This document shows, one piece after another, positions 21,476 to 27,566 of a stretch of DNA of 27,566 nt. Location: positions 36,951 to 64,516 of the forward strand of contig DFHM01000011.1 of assembly GCA_002371895.1 (NCBI GenBank), read 5' to 3'. Numbering within the stretch: the first letter of the stretch is position 1; each line of letters starts with the position of its first letter. The notes under the pieces are model-generated. The model was not told the DNA's origin. It saw nothing but the letters and a program-made list of their open reading frames with translations, and searched no databases. The translations under genes were made by a program, and so were the position numbers. Source of the DNA: Candidatus Saccharibacteria bacterium UBA3723 (GTDB taxonomy: Bacteria; Patescibacteriota; Saccharimonadia; Saccharimonadales; Saccharimonadaceae).

Positions 21476-23275
21476 ATGCAACCTGACGACGATAACGCCA
21501 GAGAAATCGAGTTAGCTCTTCACGAGGACGATGAGCCTGAAGAGACTGATTCAATGTCGCCCGAAGAAAGGCGCATTATCAACGAAGAAGCTAAAGCCGA
21601 AGAAGAGTTTATCGCCGATCAGGAAGATAGCGTAAATCCGATGTTTTTTGAAAAAACAGAGGAAGAGGAAAAAGCAGAAAACCAGCCAAGTGCGGCCGCC
21701 GAACAACAGTTAGACGGCGCATTTGGCTCTGGTGGTTTAGTAGAAGAAGAGCCGGAAGATCCCATTAGCAATGAAGAGGAGCTACGGAAGGAAGGCGCGG
21801 ATATCGACTATACGCCGATAGATATAACTCCTGCTATTGAACCAGCAGAGGAAACACTAGAAGAAATAGAACAGATTACGGATCAGCCGATTGCGGACCC
21901 TAATCCTGTTCCTGCACCAGAAGCAAAAGCACCAGAGGTTACGGATGTAGCGACGCCAACTGGCGAAGTGGTCTCCGTTTCGCCGAAGCCTATTCCGGCA
22001 GGAATGCCGGTTAGCTCTGCGCCGGTCGCTGAGTCAAAAAATGATGTTGATGCGAAAAAGGCCGCAAAGCCCAAAAAGAAGAAAACAGGCTTGGTGATAG
22101 CGATTATTGCAGTTTTGTTACTGGTGACTGGTGGTGGTTTGGGCTTTTATGCTTATAATCAACACGAAGCTCCAGAGAAGATAGTCAATGACGCAGTTGA
22201 TGGCTTACTGGATTCTACGGTGCTTGGAGTTGCTGCTAATTCATTGACGCCGACCTCTGGCAAGCATCCTATGATTGATGCTACCGTGCGAGATAGCAAA
22301 TATAGCGCAGGTGAAAGTGTACACGTCTCCGTTGCTTTTAAGGATTCTGCAATTATATATTTGAAGCTTAGTAATCTTAAGCTTGTGCTCGACAAGGTAA
22401 AGGACGAAGAGCAAAAAGATACCGATACGGAAAAGACTTGGCCGCTAAGGAGCGATATATACAATGAGGTATTTAATGGCATTGAGGGCAAGTGGGTAAG
22501 TTTATCTACAGCTGATCTCGATAGCGAAAAAGAAGATGAGAAAAAGTATAAATGCGTTATCGAGTCCTTGGATACTTTTATTAGTAGTAGCTTTAAGAAA
22601 AAGGCAGCTGGAATTTATCGCAGTAATAGCTTTTTGACTTACGATGAGAGCTCGTCTATTGATGAAGAAGATGATGTTAAGCAGTATCCGGTAGAATTTT
22701 CGGATGATAATCTTGAAAAATATTTCACCGCCATCAGAGAAACTGATGAATATTCAAAATTTGAAGCCTGCTTCGTTACGCCAGAAGAGGAAAATGATTC
22801 CGAAGAAGTAGTAGAAGATATTACTAAGGACGAAAATGTAGAAAAGAAAGAGAAGAAGGAATCTGCGAAGAAAAGCGTAAAATACAGCGCTAAGTTTGGC
22901 ATCTCTGGTTGGTCGCACGAGCTGCAATCGATGAATGTCGTGAAAAAGACGATCACAAAGGATAAAAATGGTGAAACTACTGGGGAAGTGAATACTCTAG
23001 TTAAATACGATAGTGTCGCCAATGGAGAGATTGAGAACGCAAAGAAGCTCAAAGATGTGCTTGATGAAGTAAAAAAGAATTTAGAGACGGCAAAGGACAG
23101 CTACGTTAAGAATACTTCTAGTGAAACTTGCGAAAAGATCAAGAACTCTTTGGCTCAATATGGGTATGAGAGCGTTGATCAGTGCTTGATTCAGACGGCG
23201 AAGGCTGTCGAGAAAGAGATTGAATTAGACGAGATAGATTTCGCCGATTTAATCTTTGGCGACTTGAACAAATAG
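21476..23275 (+). CDS. Large membrane protein with acidic cytoplasmic tail, unknown function
   Basis: About 599 aa from ATG 21476; TTG 21473 is possible, but GAGGAA fits the ATG well. Residues 1-180 are very acidic, Glu/Pro rich and disordered. A Lys-rich stretch (KKAAKPKKKKTG) precedes one membrane segment at about 208-230 (LVIAIIAVLLLVTGGGLGFYAY). The outer ~370 residues form a domain starting with APEKIVNDAVDGLLDSTVLGV, interrupted by a charged low-complexity insert (about 440-465, Glu/Lys rich). The overall plan resembles LppX/LprG-like or DUF-type exported beta sheets, but I cannot assign it. It is encoded right behind the basic-tailed membrane protein and likely acts with it. Confidence 0.75.
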   Translation: MQPDDDNAREIELALHEDDEPEETDSMSPEERRIINEEAKAEEEFIADQEDSVNPMFFEKTEEEEKAENQPSAAAEQQLDGAFGSGGLVEEEPEDPISNEEELRKEGADIDYTPIDITPAIEPAEETLEEIEQITDQPIADPNPVPAPEAKAPEVTDVATPTGEVVSVSPKPIPAGMPVSSAPVAESKNDVDAKKAAKPKKKKTGLVIAIIAVLLLVTGGGLGFYAYNQHEAPEKIVNDAVDGLLDSTVLGVAANSLTPTSGKHPMIDATVRDSKYSAGESVHVSVAFKDSAIIYLKLSNLKLVLDKVKDEEQKDTDTEKTWPLRSDIYNEVFNGIEGKWVSLSTADLDSEKEDEKKYKCVIESLDTFISSSFKKKAAGIYRSNSFLTYDESSSIDEEDDVKQYPVEFSDDNLEKYFTAIRETDEYSKFEACFVTPEEENDSEEVVEDITKDENVEKKEKKESAKKSVKYSAKFGISGWSHELQSMNVVKKTITKDKNGETTGEVNTLVKYDSVANGEIENAKKLKDVLDEVKKNLETAKDSYVKNTSSETCEKIKNSLAQYGYESVDQCLIQTAKAVEKEIELDEIDFADLIFGDLNK

Positions 23276-23293
23276 AAGCTAGTATATCATAGC

Positions 23294-23302
23294 TGTTATA
23301 AT
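23294..23302 (+). promoter_or_regulatory. Extended -10 promoter of uvrC
   Basis: TGT-TATAAT at 23294-23302 ends 6 nt before ATG 23309. No ribosome site exists in between; leaderless mRNA predicted. Confidence 0.75.
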
Positions 23303-23308
23303 ATACTT

Positions 23309-24598
23309 ATGGCTACAGTATCTCTTACGCCAAAATTGAAAGCGAAATTGAAGGAACTTCCGAAAGAGCCGGGTGTTTATTTTCATAAAAACCGGGAAGG
23401 GGAAGTGATTTATGTTGGCAAGGCAGCGATTCTACGTAATCGCGTACGCCAATATTTTCAATCGCCGGAGCGGAAGGATGCTAAGACGCGTGCATTAGTG
23501 GCAGAAATCGACGATACGGACTGGATTGTTGTAGATACAGAGATGGACGCGCTGTTCTTGGAGTCCGAGATGATCAAGCGCTATATGCCAAAATGGAACA
23601 TTTTACTTCGCGATGATAAAACTGTGAGCTATGTGCGCATTGATATGAAGTCTGAGGTGCCGTATGTTTCGATGACGCGTAATCCAGAAGATGACGGTGC
23701 GGAATATTTTGGACCATATTATGGTAAAGTAGCGATTCAGCGCGCACTCAGAATTTTGCGCAAGATTTTCCCCTATTACGACAAGCCGTACACTGGCAAG
23801 AAAACTTTGAACACAGATTTGGGTCTAACGCCCGGGATAGAGGTTGGAAAGTGTACGCCGCGAGATTATAAGCATAATTTGCGCCGCATGATTAGCTACT
23901 TAAAGGGTAACCGAAAGAAATTGGTGCGCGATATCGAGAAGCTAATGTATGAGGCGGCGGAGAAAGGCGAATATGAGCGCGCGGCGGAATATAGGAATCA
24001 ATACTTTGGCTTGAAGGGCATCGGCACGAAGATTGTGTTCTCCGACAAAGAGTTTTTGGATATTTCCTCGGATAAGGCGCTCGAGGATTTGCGTGATATA
24101 TTGGGCGTGGATAAACCTTTAGTACGAATAGAAGGCTATGATATTAGCCACCAATCTGGCAAAAATGTGACGGGCTCGATGGTCTGCTTTATAAATGGCG
24201 CGGCGGATAGGACAAAATATCGTCGCTTTAAACTACATAAGCAACAGAATAATGATCCGGAAAGCATGCGTGAAGTGATTACGCGGCGTTTGCGCCATCT
24301 GGATGATTGGGGCAGGCCGGATTTGATTATTTTGGATGGTTCGGTTGGTCAGCTATCGGCAATTCGCGACATTCTAAAAGAGGCAAATATCCCAGTGATT
24401 GGGCGCGACAAGAGTGGCGATCATAGTAAGAATGCGCGCGTAAGGATTGTGGTGCTAGAAGGCGAGGAGGATTATCGGATGATAGAGCTGGCGCCAGATA
24501 GCCATATCGCGAAGCTAATTGCGCGTATTGACGATGAGAGCCATCGCTTTGCGATTCAGTATCACACTTTGTTGAAACGAAAGGATGCGTTAAAATAG
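23309..24598 (+). CDS. uvrC: Excinuclease subunit UvrC, short form without HhH domain
   Basis: Makes the dual incision in nucleotide excision repair together with UvrA and UvrB. The N-terminal GIY-YIG nuclease domain is at 17-100 (GVYFHKNREGEVIYVGKAAILRNRVRQYF). A UVR segment lies near 210-232 (LMYEAAEKGEYERAAEYRNQ). The RNase H-like nuclease domain follows: VRIEGYDISHQSGKNVTGSMV (catalytic Asp), YRRFKL, LIILDGSVGQLSAI (Asp), and DDESHRFAIQYHTLL (His). The protein ends at 429 aa, just where the tandem helix-hairpin-helix DNA-binding domain of the usual ~600-aa UvrC would begin; parts of the middle region are also shorter. Catalytic residues appear intact. Confidence 0.94.
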   Translation: MATVSLTPKLKAKLKELPKEPGVYFHKNREGEVIYVGKAAILRNRVRQYFQSPERKDAKTRALVAEIDDTDWIVVDTEMDALFLESEMIKRYMPKWNILLRDDKTVSYVRIDMKSEVPYVSMTRNPEDDGAEYFGPYYGKVAIQRALRILRKIFPYYDKPYTGKKTLNTDLGLTPGIEVGKCTPRDYKHNLRRMISYLKGNRKKLVRDIEKLMYEAAEKGEYERAAEYRNQYFGLKGIGTKIVFSDKEFLDISSDKALEDLRDILGVDKPLVRIEGYDISHQSGKNVTGSMVCFINGAADRTKYRRFKLHKQQNNDPESMREVITRRLRHLDDWGRPDLIILDGSVGQLSAIRDILKEANIPVIGRDKSGDHSKNARVRIVVLEGEEDYRMIELAPDSHIAKLIARIDDESHRFAIQYHTLLKRKDALK

Positions 24599-24605
24599 GG
24601 GAGCT

Positions 24606-24983
24606 ATGATAAAGAATCAAATTTTATCGTTTATATTTCGTTGGATGGTGTCCACGGCTGCAATGTTTATCTGTATTCGATTGTTTGCGACTTTTGCGGA
24701 TGGGGCGGAATCTTTGCAAAATTCACTTGGCTTTTATATGTTAGCTGGGTTGGTATTCTCACTCGTAAACTCCATCGTGCGCCCAATTGCGACAATATTT
24801 TCCTTGCCATTACTTTTGTTGACGCTAGGTGTATTTACGGTGATATTAAATGCTGCAATGGTGGCTTTAACAATCTGGATTTTGCCTAACGTCTCGATGA
24901 GCTTTTGGGGTGCGATTGGCAGTTGTCTAACGATTTCCTTGATTAATTACCTTGTCAATATAACAGTAACTGATGTAAAATAG
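24606..24983 (+). CDS. Phage holin family 4-like membrane protein
   Basis: A 125-aa protein with four membrane segments. VFSLVNSIVRPIATIFSLPLLLLTLGVFTVILNAAMVALT is the hallmark of the PF04020 (Phage_holin_4_2) family, split here as LVNSIVRPI, LPLLLLTLGVF and NAAMVALTIWILP. Despite the name these are ordinary chromosomal membrane proteins of unknown function. GGGGAG overlaps the uvrC stop and sits 2-3 nt from the ATG, rather close. Confidence 0.88.
   Translation: MIKNQILSFIFRWMVSTAAMFICIRLFATFADGAESLQNSLGFYMLAGLVFSLVNSIVRPIATIFSLPLLLLTLGVFTVILNAAMVALTIWILPNVSMSFWGAIGSCLTISLINYLVNITVTDVK
24952..24981 (+). promoter_or_regulatory. Promoter of secG
   Basis: TTGTCA (24952-24957), 18-nt spacer, TAAAAT (24976-24981), ending 7 nt before ATG 24989 and overlapping the stop of the upstream gene. 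Leaderless mRNA predicted. Confidence 0.65.
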
Positions 24984-24988
24984 ATTGT

Positions 24989-25213
24989 ATGGAAATTGGT
25001 GTGTTTTTAACTATCGTTACTTTCGTATCAGCAATTTTGTTGGTTCTATTAATTTTATTGCAGCAACGTGGCGCATCTCTTGGTGCAGGCTTTGGCGGCT
25101 CCGGCGAACTCAACATTGAGCGCCGTGGCCTCGAGAAGTCTCTCTATAACGCAACCATCGTGATGGCATTTATTTTCGTAATCTCGATTTTAGCAATTTT
25201 AATCGTTGGATAA
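24989..25213 (+). CDS. secG: Preprotein translocase subunit SecG
   Basis: A 74-aa accessory subunit of the SecYEG translocon. Two membrane helices, about 5-25 and 52-73, flank the conserved loop LLQQRGASLGAGFGGSGE, which is the SecG signature (QRG..G.GFGG). The C-terminal low-complexity tail of many SecG proteins is absent. It is followed without spacing by the peptide-binding-like gene (stop TAA, then ATG), so the two are co-translated. Confidence 0.94.
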   Translation: MEIGVFLTIVTFVSAILLVLLILLQQRGASLGAGFGGSGELNIERRGLEKSLYNATIVMAFIFVISILAILIVG

Positions 25214-27001
25214 ATGAAATTACAATTCGAAAAGAGTGGGCAAATCAAAAAGAAACGGAAGAGTTTTTCTGTCCGTTGGCATGAGTTCCTAGATAAAATA
25301 GGGAAGCATTTCTCGAGGCTTTTTGTTGGGCGTTTGCAGAATGCACGCGAGGTACGCCTATGGGTCGTGGAATGGGTGCTTCTCGTGGTCGTTGTCTTTC
25401 TTTTTGCGATTGTACAAATTTTTTGGTATAGCGACGCGTATGAGACCGACGCCTTTGTGGCGGGTGGCGATTATAGCGAGGCGGCGCTTGGCAAGGTAAA
25501 CTCGATGAATCCGCTTTATGCGACGACGAGCTCCGAAAAAGTATTATCCAAGTTATTATTTGCGAACTTATTCTCGCCAGATACGTCCGGGCATCAGAAG
25601 GGCGAACTAGCGAAGAGTGCCACTATGGACGAGACTGGCAAAATCTGGACTGTTACACTGCGAGATAATCTGTTATGGTCTGATGGTGAGCCGATTACGG
25701 CCGATGATATTATCTTTACGGTTGGCTTAATCTCCAATTCTTCCGCAAAAACTACGATTTCTTCTGACTTTTCGCGCGTGAAGCTCGAAAAAGTTGACGA
25801 CAAGACAGTCAGATTCACTTTGCCGTCGGTATACCTAGAGTTCAAGGATAGTCTCGAATTTCCATTAGTACCATCGCATCTCTTGAAGGATGTTAATCCG
25901 GCCTTGGTATACGAGAATAGCTTCTCGATGCAACCGGTTGGCTCTGGTCCGTTTGTATTAAACGCCCTGCAATCCTCAACAACGGGTGAGTCCAATATGC
26001 AGACGATTTATCTAAACCGTAATGGAAATTATTATCTAAGCGACGCAATGCTTTATTCCTTCACGCTGAAAACATATGAAAATACAGATGATATTATTGC
26101 AGCCATGAAGGCAAATGATGTGCGTGCAACGGCGGAACTTGGCGCGGAGAGTGCTGGTCAGTTACCGGCCAGTATCGGCGAGCGCACGAGCCTTATTAAT
26201 GGTGGCGTATTTGCGTTTATTAATACGAAGAGCGACGTACTAAACAAGGTTAAGATTCGCCAGGCGATTCAGCAGGGCGTAGATATTAAGAAAGTGCGCG
26301 GCGAAGAGCTTAATGACTTACTGGCGCTAGATTATCCGATTCTGGAGGATCAGATGGAGCTTACGATGCCAGAACTTCCAAAGCATGATACAGAGGCGGC
26401 GAAGAAGTTGCTTACGGAGTCTGAGCTTAAATACGATGGCGATGCGTTAGTGGATGCAAATGGCGAGCGTGTGCATATAACAGTGGCGGTTGCGAAGCGC
26501 GATACGATTACTGGCGTAGCTGAGCGCTTCACGGATCAGCTAAAGAAGCTTGGCTTTGAGGTAACTCTTAGCGTATTCGACGAATCTCGAGTATCTGAGG
26601 ATTTCTTCGCGACGGTAGTACGCCCACGCGATTACGATATCTTGATTTACGAGGTAGATATGGGCGTCTCGGCGGATCCGTTCGTTTATTACAGTTCCAC
26701 GCAAGCCTCTGGTTCTGGTTGGAACTTTAGCAATTATGGCAATGTGTTGGTAGATGATGCGTTATTGTCTGCCCACAATACGGTTAATGTGGGGCAGAAG
26801 AAGACAAAATACGAGGCCTTTTTGCGTCACTGGGTCAGCGATGTACCGGCGATTGGTATTTATCGTTCAAGCCTAAGATACTACTACGCACAAAACACTA
26901 AGATTTATGACGAGGATGCAAAACTCACCGATGCGCTAGATCGTTTTGCTAATGTGCGCTATTGGGCGAGCGAGAAGCGAACCGTCAATATGACCCCATA
27001 A
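25214..27001 (+). CDS. Membrane-anchored family 5 (oligopeptide-type) solute-binding protein
   Basis: A 595-aa protein of the SBP_bac_5 (OppA/DppA/NikA) fold. The N-terminal ~45 residues are basic and cytoplasmic, then one membrane segment at about 52-76 (VVEWVLLVVVVFLFAIVQIFWY). There is no lipobox, so it is held by a helix rather than a lipid. Family marks are VNSMNPLYATTSSEKVLSKLLFANLF, WTVTLRDNLLWSDGEPITADDIIFTV (the most conserved block), VGSGPFVLN, INTKSDVLNKVKIRQAIQQGVD, KKLGFEVTLSVFDE and DYDILIYEVDMGVSADPFVYYSS. No permease or ATPase gene is present in the window. Co-translation with secG is the only local clue. Confidence 0.88.
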   Translation: MKLQFEKSGQIKKKRKSFSVRWHEFLDKIGKHFSRLFVGRLQNAREVRLWVVEWVLLVVVVFLFAIVQIFWYSDAYETDAFVAGGDYSEAALGKVNSMNPLYATTSSEKVLSKLLFANLFSPDTSGHQKGELAKSATMDETGKIWTVTLRDNLLWSDGEPITADDIIFTVGLISNSSAKTTISSDFSRVKLEKVDDKTVRFTLPSVYLEFKDSLEFPLVPSHLLKDVNPALVYENSFSMQPVGSGPFVLNALQSSTTGESNMQTIYLNRNGNYYLSDAMLYSFTLKTYENTDDIIAAMKANDVRATAELGAESAGQLPASIGERTSLINGGVFAFINTKSDVLNKVKIRQAIQQGVDIKKVRGEELNDLLALDYPILEDQMELTMPELPKHDTEAAKKLLTESELKYDGDALVDANGERVHITVAVAKRDTITGVAERFTDQLKKLGFEVTLSVFDESRVSEDFFATVVRPRDYDILIYEVDMGVSADPFVYYSSTQASGSGWNFSNYGNVLVDDALLSAHNTVNVGQKKTKYEAFLRHWVSDVPAIGIYRSSLRYYYAQNTKIYDEDAKLTDALDRFANVRYWASEKRTVNMTP

Positions 27002-27012
27002 TTTGCTTGTGA

Positions 27013-27041
27013 TTTACAAAAGTAGAGAAGTGTGCTAGAAT
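27013..27041 (+). promoter_or_regulatory. Promoter of tRNA-Leu(GAG)
   Basis: TTTACA (27013-27018), 17-nt spacer, TAGAAT (27036-27041), preceded by TGC (extended -10). Only 9 nt separate the -10 from the mature tRNA 5' end, so the 5' leader to be trimmed is ~2-3 nt. Confidence 0.8.
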
Positions 27042-27050
27042 TTTGGTATT

Positions 27051-27141
27051 GCGCCCGTGGTGGAATTGGTAGACACGCTAGCTTGAGGTGCTAGTGGCTA
27101 TTCAAACGGCTGTGCTAGTTCGAGTCTAGTCGGGCGCACCA
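27051..27141 (+). tRNA. tRNA-Leu(GAG)
   Basis: A 91-nt class II tRNA. The acceptor GCGCCCG pairs with CGGGCGC and CCA is encoded. The anticodon stem CTAGC/GCTAG holds the loop TTGAGGT, anticodon GAG (reads CUC/CUU). The variable arm is long and the T-loop TTCGAGT is normal. Confidence 0.95.
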
Positions 27142-27153
27142 AGATTTCAAGTA

Positions 27154-27175
27154 TGGCCCTCGGGCCACTTTTTCT
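27154..27175 (+). terminator. Terminator of tRNA-Leu(GAG)
   Basis: TGGCC, CTCG loop, GGCCA (27154-27167), then CTTTTTTTC-like T-run from 27169. Short GGCC stem like others in the window. Confidence 0.75.
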
Positions 27176-27190
27176 TGCGAAAAAGATGGG

Positions 27191-27316
27191 CGGGCGCACC
27201 ATAATTCGAGTTAGAATCGCCTATATGGGCGATTTTTTGTCCTCGCTCGCCCGGGAGGCGCGCTTCGGTCGAAGAAATCACCCATCTAAACGATTCTATT
27301 CACGAATTATTTTTTT
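27191..27316. repeat. Nested palindromic element starting at a copy of the tRNA-Leu 3' end
   Basis: Positions 27191-27201 repeat exactly the last 11 bases of tRNA-Leu(GAG), CGGGCGCACCA (27131-27141). From the final A, a left arm (27201-27238) pairs imperfectly with a right arm (27273-27310): ATAATTCG/CGAATTAT, TAGAATCG/CGATTCTA and ATGGG/CCCAT are the perfect blocks. A GC-rich tip includes the small palindrome CTTCGGTCGAAG. T7 follows at 27310-27316. No ORF was found here. A further partial copy of the arm lies at 27318-27340. Confidence 0.75.
27216..27238 (+). terminator. Terminator-like hairpin within the palindromic element
   Basis: ATCGCC (27216-27221), 6-nt loop, GGCGAT (27228-27233), then a T-run to 27238. 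It could act as a second terminator for tRNA-Leu(GAG). Its formation excludes the long-range pairing of the left arm. Confidence 0.7.
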
Positions 27317-27357
27317 CTAGAATCGCTGGTGATTTTGTCCTTCAATAATTTAACATC

Positions 27358-27386
27358 TTGCAGGATGAGGGGGTTTTGTGTATAAT
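27358..27386 (+). promoter_or_regulatory. Promoter of tRNA-Gly(GCC)
   Basis: TTGCAG (27358-27363), 17-nt spacer, TATAAT (27381-27386); start site expected ~27393, 7 nt before the mature tRNA. Confidence 0.8.
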
Positions 27387-27399
27387 AACTCTAACTGAT

Positions 27400-27476
27400 G
27401 CGGGTTTAGCTCAGTTGTTTAGAGCGCTTCCTTGCCAAGGAAGAGGTCGAGAGTTAGAGTCTCTTAACCCGCACCA
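27400..27476 (+). tRNA. tRNA-Gly(GCC) with altered D- and T-loops
   Basis: A 77-nt tRNA with encoded CCA. All four stems pair: GCGGGTT/AACCCGC, GCTC/GAGC, CTTCC/GGAAG and GAGAG/CTCTT (one G-U). The anticodon loop TTGCCAA gives GCC. Unusual: the D-loop AGTTGTTTA has a single G where GG (G18 G19) is normal, and the T-loop TTAGAGT has A at the position of the near-universal C56. The two changes would restore a U19-A56 pair in place of G19-C56. Both Leu tRNAs in the window keep the normal residues. It reads the GGC/GGT codons concentrated in the glyS leader. Confidence 0.93.
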
Positions 27477-27489
27477 TTTTTTGTTTCTG

Positions 27490-27510
27490 CGGCCAGATGG
27501 TCGTTTTTTT
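27490..27510 (+). terminator. Terminator of tRNA-Gly(GCC)
   Basis: CGGCC (27490-27494), AGAT loop, GGTCG (27499-27503) with one G-U pair, then T7 (27504-27510). Confidence 0.8.
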
Positions 27511-27511
27511 G

Positions 27512-27540
27512 TTGTAATTTTGAGTGTTTTATTGTATGAT
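27512..27540 (+). promoter_or_regulatory. Promoter directed out of the window
   Basis: TTGTAA (27512-27517), 17-nt spacer, TATGAT (27535-27540). The transcript would start near 27547; AAGGTGG at 27555 could be a ribosome site for a gene beyond the edge, or the start of an RNA gene. Confidence 0.5.
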
Positions 27541-27566
27541 ATTTTTTACTCAAGGTGGCGTTCTTT

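Noticed and set aside
24606..24983. Holin-family protein considered as evidence of a prophage
   Set aside because: The PF04020 family is widely chromosomal; there are no phage structural, lysis or integrase genes around it.
844..27001. Recoding of UGA as glycine or tryptophan, known in some CPR lineages
   Set aside because: Genuine genes end in TGA with correct family length or in typical ATGA overlaps (for example 3061, 4413 and 9439), and no conserved gene contains an in-frame TGA.
27201..27316. The palindromic element considered as an integron attC site
   Set aside because: It lacks the core-site signatures (GTTRRRY/RYYYAAC) and there is no cassette gene or integrase nearby.

Overview
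The window looks like a piece of a small, host-associated bacterial chromosome of the Candidate Phyla Radiation, most probably a Saccharibacterium (TM7). This assignment is an inference from gene content and from memory of the group, not from a search. Supporting points are moderate GC content, tightly packed genes, many short membrane proteins with disordered tails, a compact UvrC, an alpha2-type glycyl-tRNA synthetase, a short Rel protein, and TGA used as a normal stop codon (so not the recoded Gracilibacteria/Absconditabacteria code).

Layout. 1-624 (-) is an HD-domain hydrolase cut by the window edge. It is divergent from glyS, which is preceded by a 26-codon leader ORF with five clustered Gly codons, directly followed by a UUCG-capped hairpin. 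2168-5149 (+) is a run of membrane or unknown proteins (zinc-ribbon membrane protein, bacterial PH-like protein, hemolysin III family, acidic protein). 5153-7347 (-) holds a peptidase-E-like protein lacking its serine, and rel. 7428-9912 has one membrane protein (+) and, on the minus strand, a dCMP deaminase with two membrane proteins. 9957-11810 (+) is a DUF1653 protein, exonuclease III and a divergent YjeF/NnrD-like protein. 11857-13498 (-) has a CDP-alcohol phosphatidyltransferase, a small membrane protein or lipoprotein, and tRNA-Leu(CAA). 13557-17826 has a sortase, a PEGA-domain protein and a Gln-rich DUF4367-like protein. 17906-21005 has pgi, a small-multidrug-export-family protein and eno (-). 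21137-23275 (+) holds two membrane proteins with strongly basic and strongly acidic cytoplasmic tails. 23309-27001 (+) has uvrC, a holin-4-like membrane protein, secG and a membrane-anchored oligopeptide-binding-like protein. The end carries tRNA-Leu(GAG), a nested palindromic element and tRNA-Gly(GCC).

How the genes connect. Glycolysis (pgi, eno), stringent response (rel), nucleotide and DNA maintenance (dCMP deaminase, xth, uvrC), glycine charging (glyS, tRNA-Gly) and a large cell-envelope set (sortase, PEGA, DUF4367, SecG, peptide-binding protein) are interleaved in short transcription units separated by compact hairpin-plus-T terminators.

The strongest unusual signals are: (i) a putative glycine leader-peptide attenuator in front of glyS; (ii) a recurrent promoter layout in which a -10 box, often extended TGn, ends 6-7 nt before the start codon, implying leaderless mRNAs for seven ORFs including rel, uvrC, secG and sortase; (iii) a tRNA-Gly(GCC) in which the usual G19-C56 tertiary pair appears replaced by U19-A56; (iv) two long nested palindromes, one beginning at a duplicated tRNA 3' end.
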